A DNA stretch of 64,000 nt from contig JBHJGX010000051.1 of NCBI GenBank assembly GCA_050331395.1, positions 34,937 through 98,936 of the forward strand, in the 5' to 3' direction. Source of the stretch: Thermohalobaculum sp050331395. GTDB lineage: Bacteria > Pseudomonadota > Alphaproteobacteria > Rhodobacterales > Rhodobacteraceae. The translations under genes were made by a program, and so were the position numbers. The first letter of the stretch is position 1. Each line of letters starts with the position of its first letter. This document shows, piece by piece, positions 8,178 through 16,576 of this stretch. The notes under the pieces are model-generated. The model was not told where the DNA came from and did no database searches. It worked only from the letters and a program-made list of their open reading frames with translations.

Positions 8178-10237
8178 CTGCCATCGACCGCCTCGCCGCC
8201 CGGCTCGGGGTGCTGCCCGAATATCACCAAGTCGACGGGACCCACCGGCCGACCTCGACCGAGACCGCTGCCGCGCTCCTGCGGGCCATGGGCTGGCCGT
8301 CGGAGCCTGCCGGCGCGGCCGAGGCGCTCGCGGCCCTCGAGGCGGAAGGCGCGGCACGGACACTGCCCCGGGTGATCCTGCTCGACGCGGCGCGCGCGGC
8401 GCGCCGGGCCCTGCCGGCCTGGACGCTCGAGCTCGAGGACGGCGGCTTGCTCGCGGCCGATCCGCACGACCCTTGCCGACTGCCGCCGTTGCCGATGGGG
8501 GTCCACCGGATGCATGCGGGACGGGACAAAGCACTCGTGATCGCGAGCCCGCCCGCGGCGCCCCGCCTCGCCGAGCTTGGCGGTACCGAACGGGCTTGGG
8601 GTATCACCGGGGCGATCTATGCGCTGCGCTCGGACCGGAACGCGGGCGTCGGCGATTATGCCGACCTCGCCGCCGCGGCCGACGCGCTCGGACGACAGGG
8701 CGCGGCGTTTCTCGGGATCAACCCGCTCCATGCCCGCGGAGCGGCCGATGCGGGCGAGAGCCCCTATTCGCCGTCGAGCCGCACGGGCTTCGACACCGGT
8801 CATATTGCCCTCGACCGGCTGCCCGGACTTGCCGCCTCGGAGACCGCGCGCCGGCTCTTGACCGAAGCCGAGCCGCGTCTTGCCGCAGCCCGAGCCGCGC
8901 CTCTCGTCACACGCGGGGCGCGGCGGGAGATCGCCGAGCCGGTCCTTCGCGCGGTCTTTGCCGGGTTCGAGGCCGCGATGTCCGCCGAGGCCGCCCGGTT
9001 CGGGGCCTGGTCGGCGGCGCGCCCTGCCCTTGCGGCGCGTCAATCTGTCTACGAGGCGCTCTCGCTTCGCCACGGGGGCGATTCGCGGCACTGGCCCGCG
9101 CCCCTTCAAGACCCCGACAGCGCCGAGACCCGCGCCTTCGAGGCCGAACATGCCGCCGAGATCCGCTTTCACGAATGGCTGCAATGGCTTGCCGAAGGCC
9201 AACTCGCCGACGCGCAGGGCGCCGCGCGCGGGGCGGGCATGGCGCTCGGGCTCTATCTGGACATCGCCGTCGGCGTGCGTCCGGGCGGGGCCGAGACCTG
9301 GGCCGCCCGCGCGCTCGGACCAACGCCCGGGGTCTTCGCGACCGGCGCATCGCTCGGCGCGCCGCCCGATCTCTTGAACGCCTTCGGCCAGGCCTGGGAC
9401 CTGGCGCCTTACACGCCCGACGGCTTGCTTGCGGCCGATTTCGCCCCGTTCCGCGCCATGCTGCGCACGACCATGGCCCATGCCGGGATGGTCCGCATCG
9501 ATCACGTGATCGGCTTCGCGCAGAGCTTTTGGGTGCCGAACGACGGCGCGCCAGGGGGGTATGTGCGCTTTCCGCTCGAGACGCTGCTCGCGCTCACCCG
9601 GATCGAGGCGCACCGGGCGGGCTGTCTCGTGGTCGGCGAGGATCTGGGCACCGTGCCGGCGGGGCTGCGCACGGCGCTTGCGGGCTCCGGGCTTCTCGGC
9701 TGCGCGATCCTGCCGTTCGAGCGCGCCGAGGACGGCTTTGCCGCGCCGTGGGCGTACCGGCCCGAGACGCTGGCCTCGTTCGGGACGCATGATCTGCCGA
9801 GCATTGCCGGCTGGTGGAACGGCGCGGATATCGCGCTCCGGGCCCGGATCGGCCATCTCTCGGAGGACGAGGCCGAACGTGCGGGCTGGCTCCGCGGCGA
9901 GGACCGCGCCCGTCTCGCGGCCCGCCTCGCCGCCGAGGGCGTCTGGCCGGACGGGCTCGATGCGGGCGATCCGCCGGTGCCCTGCCCTCCCGAGGTCGTC
10001 GATGCGGTACATGCGCTCCTCGGCGCGGGCGCGTCGGCCTTGGTCGCGGTTTCGCTCGACGATTGCTTTCTGGTCGAGGAGCAGCAAAACCTGCCGGGCA
10101 CGATCGACGAGGTCCCGAACTGGCGCCGCCCGGCGCCTGTCGCCGTCGAGGCGATGGCCGAGGCCCCCGAGATCGCGCGCGCCGCAGAGATCCTCGGCCG
10201 GATCCGGCCGCCCGTCCCGGAGGAGCCCGCCCGATGA
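8174..10237 (+). CDS. malQ: 4-alpha-glucanotransferase (amylomaltase, GH77)
   Basis: MalQ disproportionates maltodextrins, moving glucan segments between 4-OH acceptors and recycling the short oligosaccharides left by GlgX. The protein is 687 residues, the long (E. coli-like) class with an extra N-terminal region ahead of the barrel. GH77 landmarks are SPYSPSSR in the donor-binding loop, RIDHVIGF (nucleophile Asp), VVGEDLGTVP (acid/base Glu) and FGTHDLPS (third carboxylate). It overlaps glgX at its start and pgm at its end by 4 nt each. Presence in the glycogen operon, without a maltose uptake system nearby, suggests an internal glycogen-recycling role. Confidence 0.93.
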   Translation: MTAIDRLAARLGVLPEYHQVDGTHRPTSTETAAALLRAMGWPSEPAGAAEALAALEAEGAARTLPRVILLDAARAARRALPAWTLELEDGGLLAADPHDPCRLPPLPMGVHRMHAGRDKALVIASPPAAPRLAELGGTERAWGITGAIYALRSDRNAGVGDYADLAAAADALGRQGAAFLGINPLHARGAADAGESPYSPSSRTGFDTGHIALDRLPGLAASETARRLLTEAEPRLAAARAAPLVTRGARREIAEPVLRAVFAGFEAAMSAEAARFGAWSAARPALAARQSVYEALSLRHGGDSRHWPAPLQDPDSAETRAFEAEHAAEIRFHEWLQWLAEGQLADAQGAARGAGMALGLYLDIAVGVRPGGAETWAARALGPTPGVFATGASLGAPPDLLNAFGQAWDLAPYTPDGLLAADFAPFRAMLRTTMAHAGMVRIDHVIGFAQSFWVPNDGAPGGYVRFPLETLLALTRIEAHRAGCLVVGEDLGTVPAGLRTALAGSGLLGCAILPFERAEDGFAAPWAYRPETLASFGTHDLPSIAGWWNGADIALRARIGHLSEDEAERAGWLRGEDRARLAARLAAEGVWPDGLDAGDPPVPCPPEVVDAVHALLGAGASALVAVSLDDCFLVEEQQNLPGTIDEVPNWRRPAPVAVEAMAEAPEIARAAEILGRIRPPVPEEPAR

Positions 10238-11868
10238 CCGAGATCCGGACCGTCCCGGTTACCCCCTTCGACGGCCAGAAGCCCGGCACCTCCGGGCTCC
10301 GCAAGAAGACGCGGGTGTTCATGGAGCCCGGCTATCTCGAGGCCTTCGTGCAGGCGATCTTCGATGCGATCGGCGGCGCCGAGGGCAAAACCTTCGTCCT
10401 CGGCGGCGACGGGCGGTATTTCAACGATCGGGCGATCCAGACGATCCTGCGGATCGCGGCGGCGAACGGGGCGGCGCGGGTCGTCGTCGGGCGGGAGGGC
10501 ATCCTCTCGACGCCGGCCGCCTCGGCGGAAATCCGGGCCCGCGGCGCCGATGGCGGCATCATTCTCTCGGCGAGCCACAACCCGGGCGGGCCAGACGCGG
10601 ATTTCGGCGTCAAATACAACGGCGCGAACGGCGGCCCGGCGCCCGAGCGGATCACCGATGCGATCTTCGCCCGCACCGCCGAGATCGGTGGTTATCGCAT
10701 TCTCGAGGCCGAAGACCTCCCCCTCGACGCCGTGGGCACGGCCGCGCTCGGCGCGATGAAGGTCGAGACGATCGACCCGGTCGCGACCTACGCCGCCCTG
10801 ATGGAGCGCCTCGTCGATTTCGATGCGATCCGTGCGCTCTTCGCCTCGGGCTTTGCCATGCGCTTCGATGCGATGAGCGCGGTGACCGGGCCCTATGCGA
10901 CGGCGCTCCTCGAGGATCGCCTCGGCGCGCCCGCCGGCACGGTGACGAATGCCCGGCCCCTGCCCGATTTCGGCGGGCACCATCCGGACCCGAACCCGAT
11001 CCACGCCAAGGCGCTCGTCGAGCGGGTGATGGGCCCCGACGCGCCGGATTTCGCCGCCGCTTCGGACGGGGACGGCGACCGTAACCTGATCCTCGGCCGC
11101 GGCGTCTACGTGACCCCGTCGGACAGCCTCGCCGTCCTCGCCGCGAACGCCCATCTCGCGCCCGGCTATGCAGACGGCCTCGCTGGGATCGCCTGGTCGA
11201 TGCCGACGAGCCAGGCGGCGAGCCGGGTCGCCGAGGCGCTCGGGATCGAGGGTCACGAGACGCCGACCGGTTGGAAGTTCTTCGGCTCGCTCCTTGATGC
11301 GGGGCGGGTGTCGATCTGCGGCGAGGAGAGCGCGGGCACGGGCTCGGCGCATATCCGCGAGAAGGACGGGCTTTGGGCGGTGCTTCTCTGGCTCAATATC
11401 CTGGCCGCCCGGCGCGAGAGCGTGGCCGAGATCCTCTCCGCCCATTGGGCGCGCTTCGGCCGAGACTATTATACCCGTCACGACTACGAAGCCGTGGACC
11501 GGGACGCGGCCGAGGCACTGATGACCGGGCTCCGCGACGGGCTCCCGCTCTTGCCCGGACGTCGGGTCGGCGATCTGACGGTTTCGGGCGCCGACGACTT
11601 CGCCTATACGGACCCGGAAACCGGGGACCGGGCCGAGCGCCAGGGCATCCGGATTGTCTTCGAGGAGGGGGCGCGGGCAGTCTTCCGGCTCTCCGGGACC
11701 GGCACGGCCGGAGCGACGTTGCGGGTCTATCTGGAACGCCACGCCCCGGGTCCGGACGGGCTCGACGGCGATCCGGCCGCAGTGCTCGCGTCGCTGGCCG
11801 CCGCCGCCGACGCGATTGCCGGGATCGGCCGCCTGACCGGGCGCCGCGCGCCCGATGTCACGACCTGA
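10234..11868 (+). CDS. pgm: Phosphoglucomutase (alpha-D-glucose-phosphate specific)
   Basis: Pgm interconverts glucose-1-phosphate and glucose-6-phosphate. It supplies GlgC for synthesis and drains GlgP product during breakdown. The 544-residue protein matches the eukaryote-like/short PGM class. The phosphoserine loop is SASHNPGG, the metal-binding loop is DGDGDRN, and the sugar-specificity loop is GEESAGTGSAHIREKDG. The N-terminus TPFDGQKPGTSGLRKKT is also diagnostic. It overlaps malQ by 4 nt and is the last of five overlapping genes; glgP follows after a 97-nt gap. Confidence 0.95.
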   Translation: MTEIRTVPVTPFDGQKPGTSGLRKKTRVFMEPGYLEAFVQAIFDAIGGAEGKTFVLGGDGRYFNDRAIQTILRIAAANGAARVVVGREGILSTPAASAEIRARGADGGIILSASHNPGGPDADFGVKYNGANGGPAPERITDAIFARTAEIGGYRILEAEDLPLDAVGTAALGAMKVETIDPVATYAALMERLVDFDAIRALFASGFAMRFDAMSAVTGPYATALLEDRLGAPAGTVTNARPLPDFGGHHPDPNPIHAKALVERVMGPDAPDFAAASDGDGDRNLILGRGVYVTPSDSLAVLAANAHLAPGYADGLAGIAWSMPTSQAASRVAEALGIEGHETPTGWKFFGSLLDAGRVSICGEESAGTGSAHIREKDGLWAVLLWLNILAARRESVAEILSAHWARFGRDYYTRHDYEAVDRDAAEALMTGLRDGLPLLPGRRVGDLTVSGADDFAYTDPETGDRAERQGIRIVFEEGARAVFRLSGTGTAGATLRVYLERHAPGPDGLDGDPAAVLASLAAAADAIAGIGRLTGRRAPDVTT

Positions 11869-11918
11869 GCCTGCGCGAGACGACGCAGGGCGGGCTAAGG
11901 GATGCCACGGCCGGGAAA

Positions 11919-11949
11919 CCCTTTGGTCACGACCCTGTCCCACAAAGGG
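11919..11949 (+). promoter_or_regulatory. Short inverted repeat in the pgm-glgP gap
   Basis: CCCTTTG at 11919-11925 is repeated in inverted form as CAAAGGG at 11943-11949, with a 17-nt loop, within the 97-nt spacer just upstream of the glgP ribosome site. There is no T-run, so it is not a classical terminator. It could be an RNA structure or processing site that separates glgP expression from the upstream five genes, or it could be chance. Confidence 0.3.
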
Positions 11950-11965
11950 ACGGGAGCTTTAACGG

Positions 11966-14383
11966 ATGGACGCCATGAACCTGCATGTCAGAGACGCCAA
12001 CATCTCCGCGAGCGATCTTCGGGACGCGATCGCCTGGCATCTCGGCTCGACCGTGGGCAAGGACCGGGCGACCGCGACCTTGTCCGATTGGCGGATCGCC
12101 TTCACCGCCGCCGTGCGCGACATGGTGATCGCGCCCTGGTTCGAGACGACGCGGAGCGTCTATGGCGCCGACCGCAAGCGGGTCTATTACCTGTCGATGG
12201 AATTTCTGATCGGGCGGCTGCTCGAGGACGCGGTCACCAATCTCGGGATCGAGGACCGGGCACGGATCGCACTCGCCGAGCTCGGTCAGGATTATTCGGA
12301 GGTCGTGGCCGACGAACCGGATGCAGCGCTCGGCAATGGCGGGCTCGGGCGGCTCGCCGCCTGTTTCCTCGACTCGATGTCGACGATCGGGCTGCCCGCC
12401 TATGGCTACGGCATCCGCTATGAGCACGGGCTTTTCCGTCAGCGCTTCGAGAACGGCTGGCAGGTGGAGGAGGCCGAGGACTGGCTCCGGCAAGCCCATG
12501 CCTGGGAATTCGAGCGCCGCGAAGCCGCCTATCGGATCGGCTTCGGCGGCGAGGTGACGGCGGCCGACGGCGACGCGGCAGTCTGGCAACCGGCCGACAC
12601 GGTCATCGCACAGGGTTACGACACGCCCGTGCCCGGCTGGCGGGCGCGCTGGACGAACACGCTGCGTCTTTGGTCGGCCAAGGCCGAGCGGCTCTTCGAT
12701 CTCGGCGCCTTCAACCGCGGCGATTTCATCGGCGCCGCACGCCCCGCGATCCTCGCCGAGACGATCAGCCGGGTTCTCTATCCCGACGACACGACCGAGG
12801 GCGGACGCGAATTGCGGCTGAAGCAAGAGGTCTTCTTCACCTCGGCCTCGATGCAAGATCTGGTCCGGCGCTATGCCCGCCACCACCGGGACATCCGCGG
12901 CCTGCCCGAGAAGGTGGCGATCCAACTGAACGACACCCACCCGGCGATCGCGGTCGCCGAGCTCGTGCGGCTGCTGATCGACGACCACGGTCTCGGCTTC
13001 GACGAAGCTTTCGCGACCGCCCGGCGCTGTCTGAACTATACGAACCACACCCTTCTGCCCGAGGCGCTCGAGAAATGGCCCTATGACCTCATGGCCCGCG
13101 TGCTGCCACGGCACATGCAACTCATCCACCGGATCGACGACGCGCACGGGGCGGCCTATCCCCATCGCCCGCCCAACACCCGGATCATCGACGCGGGCGA
13201 GGTGCGGATGGGCAACCTCGCCTTCATCGGCGCGAGCCGGGTGAACGGGGTCTCGGCGCTCCATACGCGGCTGATGCGGGAAACCGTCTTCCGCGACTTC
13301 CACGGGCTGCATCCCGAGCGCATCCTCAACCAAACGAACGGCGTGACCCAGCGGCGCTGGCTGCACACCTGCAATCCCGGGCTCCGCGGTCTCCTCCTCG
13401 ACACGATCGGTCCGGACTGGATCGCCGATCTCGACGCGCTGGCCGCCCTCGTGCCCCATGCGGAGGATCCGGGCTTCCGGGCCCGCTTCGCCGAGGTGAA
13501 ACGGGGAAACAAGGTGCGCCTCGCCAATGCGCTCGGCCAGGGGCTCGGGGTCTCCCTCGACCCAGACGCCATGTTCGACATCCAGATCAAGCGGATCCAC
13601 GAGTACAAGCGCCAGCTCCTCAACATCCTCGAAGCGGCAGCCCACCGGAACGCGATCCGCCGCGATCCGGACGCGGACTGGGCGCCGCGGGTCAAGATCT
13701 TCGCCGGCAAGGCCGCGCCCGGCTACGCGATGGCCAAACTGATCATCAAGCTCATCAACGACATCGGCGCGACGATCAATGCCGACCCGCTGATGGCCGG
13801 GCGGCTTAAGGTCGTCTATCCGGCGAATTATAACGTCTCGCTGGCCGAACGGCTGATCCCCGCGGCCGATCTCTCTGAGCAGATCTCGACGGCGGGCATG
13901 GAGGCCTCGGGCACCGGCAACATGAAATTCGCCATGAACGGAGCGCTCACCATCGGCACGCTCGACGGCGCGAATGTCGAGATCCGCGAGGCCGTGGGGG
14001 CGGAGAACATTTTCACCTTCGGCCTCGTCGCCGAGGAGGTGGCGGAGATCCGGGACGCGGGCTATGCCCCGGCCGAGGCGATCGACGCTGCCCCCGCGCT
14101 CGCCGAGGTCATCGAGCAGATCGAACAGGGGGCGTTTTCCCCGGACGATCCGGGACGCTTCCGCCCGATCACCGAGAACCTTCGCCACCACGACTGGTTC
14201 CTCGTCGCCCGGGATTTCGCCGCCTATGCGGCCTGTCAGCGGCAGGTCGACCGGGCTTGGGCCGACAAGGACGACTGGACCCGGCGCACCGTGCTCAACA
14301 CGGCGCAGATGGGCCGGTTCTCCTCGGACAGCACGATCCGCGGCTATGCCCGCGAGATCTGGGGGGTCGATCCCGATTTCTGA
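11966..14383 (+). CDS. glgP: Glycogen/maltodextrin phosphorylase
   Basis: GlgP phosphorolyses alpha-1,4-glucan ends to glucose-1-phosphate. The 805-residue protein has the family motifs VYYLSMEFLIGR near the N-terminus and LNDTHPAIAVAEL in the middle. The pyridoxal-phosphate site is GTGNMKFAMNGA, with the Schiff-base Lys at about residue 654. The first ATG (11966) follows GGGAG; an in-frame ATG at 11975 is an alternative start. In many proteobacteria glgP heads or follows glgB; here it closes the operon and glgB is not in the window. Confidence 0.95.
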   Translation: MDAMNLHVRDANISASDLRDAIAWHLGSTVGKDRATATLSDWRIAFTAAVRDMVIAPWFETTRSVYGADRKRVYYLSMEFLIGRLLEDAVTNLGIEDRARIALAELGQDYSEVVADEPDAALGNGGLGRLAACFLDSMSTIGLPAYGYGIRYEHGLFRQRFENGWQVEEAEDWLRQAHAWEFERREAAYRIGFGGEVTAADGDAAVWQPADTVIAQGYDTPVPGWRARWTNTLRLWSAKAERLFDLGAFNRGDFIGAARPAILAETISRVLYPDDTTEGGRELRLKQEVFFTSASMQDLVRRYARHHRDIRGLPEKVAIQLNDTHPAIAVAELVRLLIDDHGLGFDEAFATARRCLNYTNHTLLPEALEKWPYDLMARVLPRHMQLIHRIDDAHGAAYPHRPPNTRIIDAGEVRMGNLAFIGASRVNGVSALHTRLMRETVFRDFHGLHPERILNQTNGVTQRRWLHTCNPGLRGLLLDTIGPDWIADLDALAALVPHAEDPGFRARFAEVKRGNKVRLANALGQGLGVSLDPDAMFDIQIKRIHEYKRQLLNILEAAAHRNAIRRDPDADWAPRVKIFAGKAAPGYAMAKLIIKLINDIGATINADPLMAGRLKVVYPANYNVSLAERLIPAADLSEQISTAGMEASGTGNMKFAMNGALTIGTLDGANVEIREAVGAENIFTFGLVAEEVAEIRDAGYAPAEAIDAAPALAEVIEQIEQGAFSPDDPGRFRPITENLRHHDWFLVARDFAAYAACQRQVDRAWADKDDWTRRTVLNTAQMGRFSSDSTIRGYAREIWGVDPDF

Positions 14384-14487
14384 CGCTCGCGGCGCCGGGC
14401 TGCGTCAAACATCCCGAAAAAAGAGCTTTCGCCCGGCAATCTCTATGATAAACCTCTTTAAGTGCTGTTTGAGGAGCGTAGCAAACC

Positions 14488-15371
14488 ATGACGAAATTCT
14501 TATCGACGGCTCTCGGTGCCGTTATCCTGGCTGGCGTGAGTGGTCCAAAGGCCGATGCGGCGCCGGTTCCCCTTACCTTCGCAAACCCGCAACAGACGGC
14601 CACCGGCACGTCGGATCCGCTCGATTCGGACGTGATCGAAGAATTGGTGGTGACCTTTACGGGCGTGGCGACGGATCAGGGCCGAACCGTCGATGCTCGG
14701 ATCACCGCCACCGTGAAGGACGACACGGACTTCGCGAGCCAAGGCGGCACGGGTGTGTCGGGAGACCCCGGCTTTATTGCCAATTATAACAGCGACGCCG
14801 GCGAGCCGAACGGCGACTTGGGCTTTTTGTTCTTCGGAAATGGCATCGATCCCACCGAAGACGGCATCACGCTGCTTTTCGAGTTCTTCGATGGCACCGG
14901 CATCGCAAGCGGCACGTTCACCAACCCGCTGAGCATCCCGCAGATCGAGTTTGCCGTCTACGACGTGGACGGCGACACGAGCCCGCAGACCGAGTTTTCC
15001 GCGTGCGCAAGTCGGACGGGTTGACCTCTTACCGATTGGGCGACACGCCGCAGGCCTTAACCGCCACGGAAGACGGCGACATTATCCGCTTTGACGGGCC
15101 GGGAACGAACTTCGCGGAAGACGACGCGAGCGGCGCCGCGATCCTCGTCTACCGAAACACGGACGCGTTCGTGCTCGATTTCGGGTCGGTTCAGTCCGGC
15201 GGCGAGCCGAATAACGGCGTATTCACCGCGTTCGACGGCGATTTGAGCCTCTTCGACACCAACGACTTCGGTCCTCCGGTGGTCGTCAACCGCGTGCCGG
15301 TGCCGGCCAGCCTCGCGCTTCTGCTGACCGCGGTCGCCGGTCTCGCGCTCCACGGGCGGCGACGCGCCTGA
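14488..15371 (+). pseudogene. Secreted VPLPA-CTERM-type protein, split by a frameshift
   Basis: Two adjacent reading frames together make one sensible secreted protein. The first (14488-15024) starts with a signal peptide (MTKFLSTALGAVILAGVSG, cleavage near ADAAP) and runs to TSPQTEF. It then goes out of frame at a TTTT run (14995-14998). The second frame resumes with FRVRKSDGLTSYR and ends at 15371 with VPVPASLALLLTAVAGLAL followed by HGRRRA, a VPLPA/PEP-CTERM-like sorting tail (motif, membrane helix, Arg cluster). One extra T in the run would restore a single protein of about 294 residues (TEFFRVRKS). The body is Asp/Gly-rich and beta-strand-like. A GAGGAG site precedes the ATG. Either a real frameshift or a sequencing indel explains the break. 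Confidence 0.65.
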
Positions 15372-15483
15372 CGGGTCCCTGCGGGCGGTGGGGCCGGGCA
15401 AGGGCGGCGGACCCGACGGCGCGACTTGTGCTGGCGACTTGCGCGGGGTCTGCTAGCCTCACGGTTCAGCAAGGAGACGCCGC

Positions 15484-15540
15484 ATGCCCCCCTCCACCAA
15501 CGTCCGCTGCGCGACACCCGCTAGGCCGGTCGACGCATGA
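15484..15540 (+). CDS. 18-codon leader ORF overlapping the nitronate monooxygenase start
   Basis: An ATG at 15484 directly follows a strong AAGGAGA ribosome site and encodes 18 residues (MPPSTNVRCATPARPVDA). It ends at a TGA that overlaps the ATG of the next gene (GCATGA, 15537-15540). The downstream gene has no good ribosome site of its own, so the leader probably delivers ribosomes to it by termination-reinitiation. No peptide function is proposed. Confidence 0.45.
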   Translation: MPPSTNVRCATPARPVDA

Positions 15541-16520
15541 GCCTGCCCGACCGGCTGCCCGCCGCGCTCCGCCGCCTCCGGATCCCGGTGATCGGCGCGC
15601 CCTTGTTCATTGTCTCGACGCCAAAGCTCGTCATCGCCCAATGCACCGCCGGGATCGTGGGCGCGTTCCCTGCGCTCAACGCCCGCGAGGCCGAGGGCGA
15701 ACCCATCGCGCTCGAAGCCTGGCTCGCCGAAATCACCGAGGCACTCGCCGCCCATGACCGGGAGCATCCCGACCGGCCGGCCGCGCCCTTCGCCGTCAAT
15801 CAGATCGTGCACCGCTCGAACACGCGCCTCGAGCGCGATATCGAGATCTGCGCGCGCTGGAAGGTGCCGATCTGGATCACCTCGCTCGGCGCGCGGCCCG
15901 AGGTCTTCGAGGCGGCCCGGTCCTGCGGCGGGATTGCGCTCCATGACGTGATCCACGACGGGTTCGCCCGGAAAGCGATCGAGAAAGGCGCCGACGGGCT
16001 GATCGCGGTCGCCGCCGGCGCGGGCGGGCATGCGGGAACCCAGTCGCCCTTCGCGCTCGTCCGCGAGATCCGCTCCTGGTTCGACGGGCCGCTCGCCCTC
16101 TCGGGTGCCATCGCGACCGGCGAAGCGGTGCTGGCAGCCGAAGCGATCGGCGCGGATTTCGCCTATATCGGCTCGGCCTTCATCGCGACCGAGGAGGCGA
16201 CCGCCAAGCCCGAGTACAAGCGCATGGTCGTCGAGAGCGGGGCGGAGGATATCCTCTACACCGACCACTTCACCGGGGTGCACGGGAATTACCTCAAGGG
16301 GTCGATCCGCGCCCAAGGCCTCGACCCGGACGCGCTGCCCGCGACCGCGGCCGAGACGATGGATTTCGGCGCCCGGCTCATAGCGGGGGCGAAGGCCTGG
16401 CGCGTTATCTGGGGCGCGGGTCAGGGGGTCGGCGCGATCCGTGATGTCCTGCCGGTGGCGGATCTCGTTGCCCGGCTCGAGGCGGAGTATCGCGCGGCGC
16501 GTGCCCGTCTCGGCGCCTGA
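15537..16520 (+). CDS. Nitronate monooxygenase (2-nitropropane dioxygenase family)
   Basis: This FMN-dependent TIM-barrel enzyme oxidises alkyl nitronates such as propionate 3-nitronate to carbonyl compounds and nitrite. The protein is 327 residues. The N-terminal IPVIGAPLF and the AVAAGAGGHAGTQSPF segment, containing the conserved catalytic-type His and FMN phosphate loop, match class I-like NMOs. LSGAIATGEAVLAA and GADFAYIGSAFIATEE form the second half of the FMN site. Its start overlaps the stop of an 18-codon leader. Natural substrates in this family are often unknown, so detoxification of nitro compounds is an inference. Confidence 0.88.
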   Translation: MSLPDRLPAALRRLRIPVIGAPLFIVSTPKLVIAQCTAGIVGAFPALNAREAEGEPIALEAWLAEITEALAAHDREHPDRPAAPFAVNQIVHRSNTRLERDIEICARWKVPIWITSLGARPEVFEAARSCGGIALHDVIHDGFARKAIEKGADGLIAVAAGAGGHAGTQSPFALVREIRSWFDGPLALSGAIATGEAVLAAEAIGADFAYIGSAFIATEEATAKPEYKRMVVESGAEDILYTDHFTGVHGNYLKGSIRAQGLDPDALPATAAETMDFGARLIAGAKAWRVIWGAGQGVGAIRDVLPVADLVARLEAEYRAARARLGA

Positions 16521-16576
16521 GCCTTGACGGCAGGCAGGCCACCGGGAACGCTCTCGCTAAAGAGGAGACCGGCCCC

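Noticed and set aside
14382..14407. TGACGC/GCGTCA stem at the glgP stop as a terminator
   Set aside because: The stem is short (6 bp), the loop is 14 nt and no T-run follows.
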